From: Litoditis marina | Lineage: Eukaryota > Nematoda > Chromadorea > Rhabditida > Rhabditidae | Direction of reading: 5' to 3' | DNA: 64,000 nt | NCBI GenBank assembly: GCA_964036275.1 | Contig: OZ038438.1 | Location: 6,268,978 to 6,332,977, forward strand | Shown here: positions 1-12,200 of the stretch, one piece after another | Numbering within the stretch: the first letter of the stretch is position 1 | Layout: each line of letters begins with the position of its first letter | Notes under the pieces: generated by a model | Databases searched by the model: none | What the model was told of the DNA's origin: nothing | Seen by the model: the letters and a program-made list of their open reading frames with translations, nothing else | Translations under genes and position numbers: made by a program

Positions 1-46
1 CACATTATACTGCTATGAACATCAATATTCCCACACTCAAGGTAGG

Positions 47-254
47 TTATTCAACCGGAATGCCACCAATTGGCCCACCATTGAGATTTCGGCGGAATAC
101 TCTCACCTTATGTGGGATATGATATTGGTCATTACTACTTGGAAGGAAAGTGACACAGAAAAGGTATCCGACATGTGATCTATTCATGGGTTCCAACCAT
201 ATTTTTAGATCATTCAATCTGAAATGGGGTATCACTAGTAGAAAAACCCGCTCC
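47..254 (-). CDS. Possible C-terminal exon of an unidentified protein
   Basis: An open frame on the minus strand ends with a stop at 47-49 and has a plausible acceptor (GCATTTAG) just upstream of 254. The peptide has a hydrophobic start, an aromatic-rich middle and a basic stretch (HKVRVFRRN), and ends GGPIGGIPVE. I do not recognise a family. No upstream exon is visible before the repeats that begin near 300. It could be a real last exon of a minus-strand gene or a chance open frame. It has no obvious neighbour to support it. Confidence 0.2.
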
Positions 255-299
255 CTAAATGCTGATATTCTCATATTTGGTCATCATGTAATTCTAATG

Positions 300-455
300 A
301 CTACACAGGAGCGCCGGTTTCCCTGAAATTCCCCGATTTTTTCCCTGATTTTACCTCAATCGTTCCGGGATCATTTCGCGAAATGATCAGAGCGAAAAGA
401 AGGTGAAAACAGGGAAAAATCCCGGGAATTTCCCGGTTGTCATCTTACAATTTCT
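300..455. repeat. Imperfect inverted repeat rich in TTTCCC/GGGAAA
   Basis: The left half contains GGTTTCCCTGAAATTCCCCG and the right half contains the complementary GGGAATTTCCCGG, with a GATCATTTCGCGAAATGATC palindrome near the centre. This looks like a short foldback element. The motif TTCCCTGAAATT recurs in the next repeat (725-1022), so the two are probably related. Confidence 0.5.
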
Positions 456-724
456 CAGTAAATTCTCAGAAATTTTTCACATGTGATTGAAAAAACTAAT
501 AAGATATTTTTCTTGGTAAAAGTATTTTTCGAAAATGTTATCAAAAATATATTTTCTTGAAAAATATTCTTCTAAAAAATATTTTTCAAAATATTAATAA
601 TATATGAAGAGAATAGAAGTGCATATTTCATTAGTAAAAACTTCATGAAATGAACTTCATTGTATCATCCCGATGAATATTCAGACCCCGATGTTGAGCT
701 GATAATTTCCAAAATATCAAATCA

Positions 725-1022
725 CGGCACCCCTGGCCGCGCCGTATCTAGTACGGGTTACGCGATTGCCGCGGCGAAAGGCTTATTCATGCCCTTTTTC
801 CGATGCTTTTCCCCGATGCTGAGTTACCCTGAAATTATCGAGAATTTGTAGGGTATTTTATCATATTTTTCCCGCACTTTTCCCTGATACTGAGTTTCCC
901 TGAAATTTCCGAGAACTTGTAGAGTCTATACCTCTATTTCACCCTGAAAATACCTTGAACGTTCTCGGGGATTTCCCGGAAATTCCATTTCCCCGAAACA
1001 CCCTAGGTTTTTCCGGGTGCCC
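725..1022. repeat. MITE-like element ending GGCACCC / GGGTGCC
   Basis: The segment begins GGCACCC and ends GGGTGCC. Inside, a unit of roughly 75 bases containing the words CTGAGTT, CCCTGAAATT and CGAGAA.TTGTAG is repeated about twice. No coding potential stands out. The bases around 480-724 and 1023-1535 are AT-rich with nothing I can identify. Confidence 0.45.
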
Positions 1023-1535
1023 AATTTTCCGATGTAGTGCGGATATGGTACCATATATTTTTGTAGCAAAACGTTTCATGTGTTCCTCAATTCGATATTT
1101 CGACGTGAACCTTGATTAAAATGTTTGCGTAGAAAATGTGAAAGAAAATCGATGAAAATTAGATACGAAATTTCTCAATTTTTTTTTAAGAATTTCACGT
1201 ATTACTGCGTAATCCGTATTACCGTGTAATAGATGATTTATGAAGGACATATAGGAAACATGCTTTTATTGCCAAAAAATAGCTGGCTACTAAATATTAG
1301 TAACAACATAGTTGTAGTCCGCCGAAAATGGAAGGCGTACTGTACTGTGATAATACTGTAAACCTCAATTTAAGATGTGTACAAACTAATGTTCTTGATC
1401 TGTAAGCGCTATTGATCACAGCACAGTCGTTAACATCCTACCTTTTATTTGTGATATGGTTAGAGGCCGTATCCGTGAACATCTCGGACTCTTCATCCTA
1501 ACCTGCGTCGTCTCAAACATAGGTCAATTCTACAA

Positions 1536-1782
1536 CTAACCGGGTTTTTAGCTAACCTAACCCTTTTTTGGTAACCTCTTTTTCAGGTTACCTTGGTAGG
1601 TAACCTGGAAGTAACCTGAAACTAAAATCCGGTTACCGTTCAAACTAACGGTAAAAACCACATTTTGCGTTATAAAAACTGGTAACCGGTTTTTCATTTT
1701 AGGTTACCAACCGGTTACCTACTGAGGTAACCTGAAAAATAGGTTACCAAAAAAGGGTTAGGTTACCTAAAAAGCCGGTTAG
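1536..1782. repeat. Foldback element built of GGTTACC words
   Basis: The left end reads CTAACCGGGTTTTTAGCTAA and the right end is a near complement (AAAAAGCCGGTTAG). Between them GGTTACC and GGTAACC occur repeatedly on both arms, so the element can fold into a long hairpin. Related but shorter copies lie at 4012-4124 and 54050-54240. Confidence 0.6.
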
Positions 1783-2065
1783 ATATAGAATTCACCTCAA
1801 ACATACGCTATTTCTGTGCTCTCACATCTCTCCGGAAAACGAGTGTCGCGAAATAGTGAGCAGAGCGAGAGACGCAGCATGGGATAAATAAGCCGAGAAG
1901 TTCTAGCATACATAACTGGCCATTTAAAAAATATGTTTAAGTACCCTTCTATTTCTGTTCTCTGAAAAGTTACAATTTCAATAACTAGAATAGAGGGGAT
2001 GGTTTTGTCTTAATGCCCATTCTTCGAGAACAAAAAGGGTTCTTTATAACGAAGAATAATTGAGC

Positions 2066-2127
2066 TGTAGTTTGATCTGAATGAACGACACAGTTGTCGA
2101 CTGCAATATGACAGGATCAAACTATAG
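2066..2127. repeat. Hairpin family copy (TGTAGTTTGATC ... GATCAAACTA)
   Basis: It begins TGTAGTTTGATC and ends GATCAAACTATA, giving an inverted repeat of about 62 bases. The same pair of ends appears in at least six other places in the window (see 4371, 11051, 16243, 36079, 60553, 62772). Confidence 0.6.
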
Positions 2128-2441
2128 TTCCGGTCATTCCCACTGAGACTTTGGCAGCGTGCCAATAAATTTTCCGGGCTATTTTTCACCAGTTTGGATC
2201 TGTTCAAAAAACTGTAATTTTCTGTTATCGGTTGTTCAGTTGTACAAGAACACGTGAACGAAAAAGGTTTTCGAATACTCATGTTTGCTCTGAGAAATAG
2301 GCATCCAACAATGTTGGCCCAATGCCAAGGAGTCTCAGTGGGAATGAAACGAACTATATGAACACAGCAGTTCAGCCGATGTACAGTACCGAACAGCTCT
2401 TCCCTGAGCGAACCCTATAACAAATCCTTTGACATTTACAG

Positions 2442-5400
2442 CCACCGGAGAATCTTTTGCACTATTGTTCCAACGGCGACATGGAGTCAATAGAGGAGGA
2501 GAGCAGGAGAAAAACCGATCCAAATATACAGGACCAGGACGGCAATACTCCGCTGCATCTCGCGTCACAGGCTGGTCCGTATTCTTGAAGTAACTTGAAT
2601 AGTCACGTAAAGTGAGCATTCTAATGAGGCATTGTGCACTTTGTCATTGCACGTGGCTGAGTTCTGCTGTGTTTCACGTGTTGCACGTGATTGTGCAATT
2701 GACTAACAGTAAAGTGCTTGTTAGTCTAACGTGGACTCCCGTCACTCTAGTCAAACTTTCTAATGATAGTTTACTCGAGAAAACCCGGTTTCTTTTAGTT
2801 GTTTCCTAGATGCGTGTCAAGAAATTACTAGGGAAACCTATACAGATAACTTGGATTTTTCTGACAGCTTTTACACATGAAAAAGGGATCCCACAAAATA
2901 GCCTTGGTCTGAACTCTTCAAAACTTGTCTTTTTAGCTTAATCTGCCTCATTTGCCTTATCGATCATTTTTTTAAGCTAAGGTCAGCATAATAAATCTAG
3001 CAATCAAAAGTGCATGCGATTCAGTAAAGGGGTCCGAGTAGAGCAAGATAGCACGGTGCATGCTAGACTTCTCTATTGTGTTTGTTAGATTTCTTTGATT
3101 TGCAGTCAAAGTTTGCAATCTACAAGGAATTGGTCTCTCCGTGTGATTGTAACATAGAAAAATGCAAACAAAAAATAAAGCAAAGGTTTATAAAAGTATA
3201 GTGTAAGTGTTTGAGTTTGGCCTGGAACATATCCTAAATCAAACTTCGCAAACGACGTCCCGGGACCATACTACAAACACAGCAGAGCGGCTCACACTAC
3301 CGTTCTTGCACCAGAAACATATTTGAGATGTTATTCTCCTCAGGTTATACGAACGTGGTGGAATATCTGCTGTCCCACTTCTCGACACTGAATATCAACC
3401 AGACGAATCATCTGGGTCAGACCGCCTTGATGAAGGCCGCCATACAAGGAAGAATATCCTGTGCTCGAGCACTTCTCAGAGCAGGTCAGCTTGAACCTTA
3501 CTCGCGTTTTTCCCTATATTTTGAGCCCAACGACGATGACAGAAATCTGTTTCCATGTGATTACGCGACCAGGACGGGCAGTGTACGGTAATTTCACGGT
3601 CAAGGCAAGTTGCCTGGGTAACGTGATTACACGCAGGTGTTTTTAAAAATTCATTTTTCATATTTAATTCACCTTTTATTAATTTCTTCCATCTCTATTT
3701 CCCCCCTAAGCTCAAAACCGGGATGGGATGACTACCGAGGCATGTTTCTGACTACGTGTGCAGCGATATAGTTCACGATTTAACTGTTTAGTAACACTTT
3801 TATCGACGGCTTTCGTAGACAAATTTATCTTTAGTATAAAATGTGCACCGTATGCTTTATTAGGTGCACTAATTTGAAATGGAAGACATGTCAATCTGTC
3901 GATATTTGATCCCGCCATGATTCAAAAATTCCGACCGAAATTCCGAAGCAACGGGATCAAACTGTCAAACTGAAACGGGAAGCAAACGAACATGCAGTGG
4001 AAAAAGGCAATAAAACCGGTTACCCTTCCAGTTGACCCAAAAGTCAGTTTTCATCGTTAGTTCTGACCATCATAGCCGGTTTTCGGTTTACGTTACGTTT
4101 TAGAAAAAACCAAAAACCGGTTAGACAACAAATTGACCCTATTGAATGTTAGTAATACAAAAATGAATGTACAGTTTAAATATTGTAGGTGCAGATGCGG
4201 AGAGACGAGACCTGTCTCGCGGGTTCTGTGCCCTGGAATGGGCGGAATACGTGGGGAGGACGGAGTGCATGCACATGATCAAACACTACACCCAACACAC
4301 GGTGAAACCGAGGAAGAAATCCAGTATCGTACAACTCGGCGACCTTAAGAAGGTATGCACCTGATCTTCGTTGTAGTTTGATCTTGATATTAACGAATTT
4401 CGACCGAAAAACTGAATCAAACTACAAACACATTGGGCTAGCGCAACATACACCGTATAAGCCTGCTTTGGAATAGCGAACACTATACAGGCCACTCTAA
4501 TCGGTAAACAACGATGAATGTCGACAGTCCAATGCGTTGCTGCACAAAACGTGTGAAACGCATCGGAAACAGTGAACGTGACACTTAGAGTACGTGATCA
4601 ATGACAATTTTGGGCGCCGGTCAGGCATGTTTGTGCCACACATGCGTAACATCTCACAGTAAGCGCTCGAATATTCACAGTCATTCTCTACTAAAAAAAC
4701 TCTCATTATGGAAAACAAATTTTCTGCTAGTTGGTGCCAGAAATGAAGACTAAAATGCCATTCTGATATGTTCATGTTTTTTTTTCGTCAGGTACACTGA
4801 AAAGGGGTTTCTAAAAATAGGTTTGATTACCAAAAGACGGGTTAGATTAAGAATTGGCCAGTTTAGCTATATTTTGTTTCATTCGTAAAGAGACTCATTG
4901 GCATCGTTCCACGATTTTCGGATAACTATTTCTTAGTGGTAACACGCGTATTCCAATTTTTTTTTCATTTACACCTTATGAAACTGAAAAAAAAACGGGC
5001 AAATTTCTTCCCGAACCGACTCTTCCCGAACCAAAACCGAACCGATTCTACCCGAACCAGCTGGTTCGGTAAGGAACCAAACCGTTTGCGTATTCAAACC
5101 GACATCAAGCCGAACCAAGCCCTAATAAACGTTGCGCAGTCGACCAATTTCAGCATAAATTACATGCATTAGGTTCGGTTCCAACTTTGTTCGCCTAAAT
5201 TCGGTTCGGTTCAAGAACGAACCGACTGGTTCGGGAAGAATCGGTTCGGTTTTGGTTCGGGAAGGAATTCACCGAAAAAACGCTAACAAAGATATACAGT
5301 TTTCTAAAAAACTACAAAGTGGTGAAAAATTGACTGAAATATTCCTTGGCACGCTGTCAATTCTCAGTGGCAAAGACCGAAACTATAGAAAAGTTTTGTC

Positions 5401-5898
5401 TAGGTGACAGCCATAGCGACTGTTCCCCTGCTGGGCGACTCGGCCGATTCCGTGTTGCCGCGACCTCGTCTCAACTCCGCCCCCATTCCCCGTCTCGAAA
5501 TTACGATCGTACAAGACCAGGTTAGCTCTTTTGATTCAACGTATTCAGTAGTCTCTCGTTAAATTATTGGGACAAATCACTGATAAAATAGGTTACGCAT
5601 AAAAACAGCGCTATCAATGGCTCACAGCAGAAAGTGAAACATACAGTAAGTTTACACATATGTACCTTCGCAAATTTCATGGTATAAGAATAATGAAATA
5701 TGTTCTGACAGTTAAAATCACATATTTGTGAAGGTTCTCAACTTTTTTCATAATACAGTTAGACTGGCACAATGATGCTAAGTAATTGAATAGCTAAAAG
5801 TTTCACACTAACACCTCCACCTTCAGGTGAGCAGGAAACACAGCTACGGCAGTCGACAGCCGAGCAACAAGATCCGACCACACAGCTCCATGGCCTAG
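2442..5898 (+). CDS. Ankyrin-repeat protein, ANKRD33/ANKRD33B-like
   Basis: Five exons keep one frame: 2442-2574, 3344-3484, 4189-4352, 5404-5520 and 5827-5898 (stop TAG). Upstream exons may exist: exon 2442 follows a TTTACAG acceptor and is already open, and the first internal ATG is at 2481. The product has tandem ankyrin repeats with DGNTPLHLASQAG, then LGQTALMKAAIQGR and CARALLRAGADAERRD, then a degenerate repeat with ALEWAEYVGR. This order and wording match vertebrate ANKRD33B (ITAAQAG, TALMKAAMQGR, ALMLAGAD, QEWATYTGR). A short tail follows (PRPRLNSAPIPRLEITIV) and ends in HSSMA. Vertebrate ANKRD33 is linked to photoreceptor gene regulation; the role here is unknown. It converges on the FANCI gene, with stop codons about 310 bases apart. 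Confidence 0.82.
4012..4124. repeat. GGTTACC-type foldback copy in an ankyrin-gene intron
   Basis: The ends are AAACCGGTTACC and AAAAACCGGTTAG and the interior has GGTTTTCGGTTTACG. It resembles the ends of the larger element at 1536-1782 and lies in the intron between the second and third identified ankyrin exons. Confidence 0.4.
4371..4428. repeat. Hairpin family copy (TTGTAGTTTGATC ... GAATCAAACTACAA)
   Basis: An inverted repeat of 58 bases with the internal word GAATTTCGACCG. The sequence just after the right arm (ACACATTGGGCTAG then CATACACCG) is similar to that after the copy at 16243-16313, so the true element probably extends about 60 bases further. Confidence 0.65.
5008..5266. repeat. 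CGGTTCGG foldback element
   Basis: The left arm carries TTCCCGAACC, AAAACCGAACCG and CCCGAACCAG. The right arm carries CTGGTTCGGG, ATCGGTTCGGTTTTGG and TTCGGGAAGG, the near-complement in reverse order. The middle is AT-rich. It is a non-coding MITE-like element in an ankyrin-gene intron. Confidence 0.65.
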
Positions 5899-6210
5899 AC
5901 AACCACCGTTTGGCATAAAAGATCAAAGATCAAAAGAATGTTCATTGACCCGTTTTTCGCCCGAGCAACATTTACAAGGCTATAACACAGAAATGAACAG
6001 AACGAGCATGAATGGAAAATGAACAAAATGATCAAAATACGAAATAGGAGATCATCCGGTAGATAATTAAAAGATACGGAACATGCAAAGTAGTAGAACA
6101 AATTCTTGCTAAATGGGTAGTGAATCAAACTGTTATTTTTACTGCCAAAAAATCGAGGTCAGACGTTTAAAAGACGAATGGTGAAGATTGAAGATTGGTA
6201 CAGGCTGGGT

Positions 6211-9200
6211 TTAGAATACGGCGCTGGTATTGGCGGGCGGTGGCGTATTGGCGGGCGGTGGCGTATCGTCGCACGATGCGGGCTCCTCCTTGGCAACCAC
6301 GGCCTCCTCGGCGACTTCCATTTCATTGCGATTCTCGGCTTCTTCCGCAGTGTCTGGCGGTGGTGCCGCAACGCGTTTTTTCTTTCTGCGCGGCGGGGCC
6401 GTCTCCGAGTCGCCGCCTTCCACTGCCGCTATCCGTTCACTCAGCACACGCATGTCGATACGGAAGTCACGCATTCCAATCGAGTTGTTCTGAAACTATG
6501 CAATATGCCCTGTGAAAGTGAGCGTTCAAGCGACAACTAGCTGTCAACACCTTCTGATTTTGCCCCATATGATCAACGGATTCCCGCGCCTCCACATGGT
6601 AACCAAAACAGTGCACATTGTACGTACCTTAATCTGAAGATTCAAGCGATCATCTTTCAACGCTCCGCAAAGTAGAAGAACTCTGCTCTGGAAGGATTCG
6701 CGAGCCCTCACATACTTCACGTAGGTGTTCTCATCTCGTCGCGATTTCGCATACCTATAACAACGAACTATACAATAGCGAAATTACAAAATGTTGAAGG
6801 AGGGTTGTGTGAGCTTGAATTCGCTTCGGAGATATTTACAATTTGCATATGGTCCAAAAAATGGTCCAAAGTGAACACAGAATACAATACAATAAACAAA
6901 AACCAAGACTCCTTTTGAAATGTTCACGTTCATAATCATACAAATAAAATATAAATGTTACCTTCGCTTTTGATTGCACCGTTTATCGTTATCATAATTC
7001 AGTATACCAACGTTTTCATCGGCAATCGCCATTATAGCCTGCATCTGAAAGTAATAACTTTGAGTACAGCTTTGAGTCAACAACGTGTTCGAAAGATGCG
7101 AGCAGAAAGTACTACATGTGATGACCAACCTTTCGCTTGAGCATCGCAGCTAGAATGGTGAGGCAACTCCAGTCGACCATGTCAGGCAGCACCTTGTGAT
7201 TGGAAAGCATCTGCAATAACTTCACATGAGCGAAAAACAGATAGAATGACTGATTAGGTTTCATTTGAAATGTAGAGATTGGAACTGAAAAAACTGATAT
7301 TGAGCTACATTAAACTTCATTTCTCCATTTAACGTTTGAAATCGGCTATAAATGATTGATGAATGTTCGGGTTAGTTGAATTCGTTGACTGTGACAAAAA
7401 ACAGACGTATACGGTTTTATTACACAAATATGTTTAAAATAGAAGTAACTGCTGGGAAAAACGTTGCTGACCAGTTCAACAGGGGCCTCCTGGGCAGTGA
7501 AGAAGGCGGTCAGCAGCTGGGCCAGTCGTTCCTTGTGAGTATTGAACTGCGTATGCAGAGGTAGCAGACGGGACAACAAATCACAACAGTCGTCGCACTT
7601 CGAGAGAACACGACACAGCAAATCATTCACTGCAATCACGACTATCAGTTAACAACAACTTGATATGATCAGAAGTTACTTCCGAAAGAGAATTAGAGAA
7701 TGAAAACTATATAAAATGTGACCAACTTTTATCCGTCTTAGAGTAGAATTCGGCCGCGAACGAGATGAGGGCACGAATGGAGCTGAGAGTCTTCTCGAGG
7801 GTAGAAATGAGGAACTCCACCACCACAGGCTGTGAAGACAACTCAATGAACGCGAAATGCTGATCATCGCCCTGAAATTCGACAAACATGAACGAGGTTG
7901 GTACCATTTGACACTATTGCGCTTGTACTGCTAGTGAAATGCAATCATATGAAAACTAAAACAGCAGACTTCTAGCTCACCTCATCACTGAGTATTTGAA
8001 GAACTTCGTCTGCCATGGTATTCGTGGCTCTGGAGACCAAGTTTCCGTCCTCGAAACATCGCAGACCTACCGAACAAACGAACTTGAGCAAATCCCGCAG
8101 AATCGCATTGCTGCCTGGAAGGTTGCGAATGTTAAAAACGAGAACCGCTATCATACAATATAAATGAGACACTTTCTGGGCAAACAAAAATTCAAAGAAA
8201 TGAATCACGAACACCTAGATCATTCTCGCTCTCGGCAAGAGTTTGATAGACGCATAATAGTGAGAGAAAAACCTTCCCGTACCGAAAGTGTTACTCTCCA
8301 ACATTTTGATGATGAACTTGAAGGTAGCAGTAAACGCCTTCGAATTAGAGGTCACCGTCAACAGAGAAGAGCTGATCTGTAAAGAACAACACGGTTGGGA
8401 ATTGGAGAGAACTTGCGAAAATCGTCAAAAAACGATGACAGTTGGACTTGAATAAAATGGAGATATAGAAAAAAATGACAGAGAACAACTGCATATTACG
8501 ACCATTGAGCTTATATGAAGTACTACAGTGAAATATATAATCCTTTCTCATAATCTCAATTGGAAAAGGCTTCTTTTCCACGAACTTAAGTCAATAAATG
8601 TGATTAGGTAGTAAGTGCGTGCGTTTAGACAGTATAGGTTTGGTCAAATCGTTGTGGACAGCGTACTGTCCATTTGGTAGGAGAGGCGGGGGTTCGGCGA
8701 GCGGCCAGCCGGTCTGCGTATCTTTGATCTACACCCTCTCTCGTCTAATCTACGACTGCTAGCATTCTCAAGCATTGTCAAAACGACTGGTGCCAATTTT
8801 CTGCGATTAGCAAGCTACAACAGCGAGGGAGCACACAGGTGAGTGAGGCCGCAGACAGACTAAAACAGTCTGCCTCTATCTGACCTCTTTCGTCGGGGCC
8901 GCTACAAAAGTGCTATATAGCACGGTTATCTGAGATCGCTCAATCAATCGAACCCTTTGCTGTCTTTCTCAGGAAAACGGGCACTATACAAATAGAGGGA
9001 GTTGACCTTGATCAGTGCTCGGGCCTGCTTCTCCAGCTCGGTGGTGGTCGATTTGTTCCTCTCCTCGTCCTCCGTTCTATCGAGACTCAGAAGGGCCGGA
9101 TACAACTTGGTCAGCACCAGATGCACGTGTCGTACCAGGCAGCCGTTGATGCCACCCGTACTGGCACTCGCCTGCGAAGCCGCATCCTCACCCGGCTTCT

Positions 9201-12200
9201 GCCCTACAATACACACACACACACATCAGCAACAACACATTTCCCATCAACCAAATCCGTATTCTACTTCTCAAAAACGTTGTAGGGTTCGCTTTTGGAA
9301 CAAACATATACGGGGTGTGCTGCCCAACCACCGCTGTGTTAATAGTATGATTCCGTTGCTTTTCGGGCAAAATTAGTAAAATACGCTATTTATCGAGATA
9401 AAAACACGACAAAGATTCGGTGCTTCCCGGAACGAAATAAATTTATGTATCCGAATACTTTTGAGAAATGTCACGAAAACAGCTCACACCCGAGGTGTGT
9501 TTCGGATCGTGATCAGTCTTTCGGTACTGTCACAATCAACTACTGGAAACACTGACTGTAGGTAGTTGACACCTTTTCGGGTACCCATTCAACTTACATA
9601 TTACGACAATCCTATCCGGAACACTGTGATATTTGATTGACAGATAGTTGACAATGTTGGCATAGGCCTCGATGGCTTTCGTCTTGCACTTATCCGAAGT
9701 TTCAATCGATTGCATCCAATCAGCACAGTCCACACCAATATAGAAATCCAGCAGATGCCTGAATTCCGATGAGGTCATAGTCAGATTTTGAAGTCGTTCT
9801 ACTTCTTTTATAAAATGATTCATACCGTGCTACAATCACAACAAAAAGAGTCCAAATTTGAGACAGTTGACTTCAGAAGCCAAAGCAAATAAAAACATCA
9901 CGACTCGGCGTAGTGCTCTTTGAGCAACGTTTGGTATACGAATGAGTGCGAAAAGGAAACTAGTGTAAATATTTGATAGGAGGTTAGGCGCAAAAGCTCA
10001 ACATTCCGTCCAAAAACTAATTTAGAAATAGAAACAGAGCGAACCGAGCAACCATCACTAGACTGTTCGGACTGGAAATGAGAGTGTGAAGAGGGTGATG
10101 AAAGCGGAGCAGGTCCTGAAAGCATTCGATTGGCCTAATAATTTCTCCTGCAGTAAATTAGTTTAATGGCAATGTTTGGAACAAGTGTTAGACAAAACAA
10201 ACCAGTACAAAACTGAACATTTCGAACTTGAGTGTGGCGAAAAATGGTCGAAACATGGTCGTATATAGAGGGTGAACCTACTAGTGTCTTGAGTCACTCG
10301 ATTGTTCTGTGAAACGTTCGTCCCCTTCGCTATTGGCCCAGATAGTCGCTCTACATTCCCATCAGAATTCAACGTTTGTTACCAACTCAAGCGTGGACCA
10401 CCAGATATCACGAACAAACCTGACTCAGAGCATGTGCGCGATCAATGCACCATGTTAGAAGATCCTCTTGAATTGGTTCCAAATCTTCCGACATATTCTC
10501 ACTGAAACAAGTTCGAATAAATCGATAAATAAGAACATTGCGCGGACCTTGCAATCTATGGAGGAAGACAGTGGACCAACCTCGAAATGATACGTTCCAG
10601 AATTTGTGCTACGGACCGGGCACTCGTGAACACCTCGCCCTGTTTCAAGTCAAGATTTCCCGTCTCAGAATCCCCACGCGCAACACCTGTAAAACAACAA
10701 TAACTAAAGTATGACGAATGATTGGTATTATTTACCCGGACTGTCAGTAGTGCCTCTTCATACATTTTTGAGGGTCAAAAAGAAGAATCTGAATCTTGTA
10801 ACAATACTTGCGCATAATTGCTGTATCGTGTCCTGAATACTCCTCTGCGCAATAAAACTACTTGGGTACTTGAGATCTTCACAATTTCAATCCTGGTTAT
10901 CGCGCCCTCACCCTTTGCTTCCTTTCTACGAACAGTCTTCTCAGCCAATACATCATTCAGTTCACGACGTCTTTTCATGAGGGCAATCAGGTTGTCGGTA
11001 TCTTCCGTTCTGAACGTCAGTATAAAATAAAAGTATGCTAGTTTCTTACTAGTAGTTTGATCTACACACCGCAGGAATTTCGGAATACTGACGTAATTAG
11101 GGGCAACCAGAATAAGTCATTCGAAATTAAAAGTCATTAAAGTAAAAGTCATTCGAAAGTAAAAGTCATTAAGTACAGAAACAGTTGAGAATCAGAAATA
11201 AAGTTTTCGGAAATTTTTCGTATTTTTCAAATCCTGACTAAAGTGAATTAATGACTTTTACTTTAATGACTTTTAATTTTGAATGACTTATTTCTGGTAA
11301 CCTAATTAGGCAACATCAAACTACAACATGAGACCCCACTAAAGATGAAGATGCAACCGGGTATTACCGAATATATCAAACGATCGCAATGCCCATGACT
11401 AACCCGGAATCAACAATGTTAAATATCCGCGAAAGCCATTTTCAACATGCGCATTAAAACTATATATAGAATTATATACTCTTGAAAACATACCTTTTGA
11501 GCAATACTACCTGCCTCCAAACGTGTTCGATCAGCGTATCATAAAGACTGATCATCATATGGGCGAACACAAGGTTCGATCTTCCCGCGCTTGTGGTTGC
11601 ATTCCATTCCGACAATTTATCAACACCTGAAAATTACTAGAATGCGAATGAATAGGGATAGAGAGTGAGTGAGTGCGTGATTGTGTGTGTGAGAGAAAGA
11701 GGGAGAGAGAACGCCAAACAACAGAACTAGCGAAGCGAAAGATCGATGGAGAGAGTTCGATTAACCACTATACGTGTAGAAGGTGCCTGATAAACAAACT
11801 GCCAAACCGAGAAGAGAAATACATTTTCAAAAGCAATCCACGCAATCGAAGAACTTATATATATATATATATATATAGTCGATGGGCGGGGAAAAGAAAT
11901 CAATAGTGTGCCCTTTTTTCTAGAAAAAGCCCACCGAGATCATGAACATCTTCTGCCGCAGCCTTGCTGACCCATTTCGCTAGAATGAGGGTGGTACGAG
12001 TGACAAGAGAATCGTTCAGTTGAGTCGACTCTTCATCAGCAGTGTCTGTAGTGGCCATTGCCTCACATCGCAGACATTCCAAGGCCTTCAAATAAAGATG
12101 GGTTGGCAGGTCCCCGACGCTTATAGGTGTTTTCTCGGACAATTCTTTGACCAAAAGTTTTTTACCTGAACTAATTGCGGCATAGGCTCGCGGAGTTGAG

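Noticed and set aside
6178..6540. Overlapping plus-strand open frames with Gly/Arg- or Ser-rich translation
   Set aside because: They are the antisense of the last FANCI exon, whose low-complexity coding sequence keeps other frames open.
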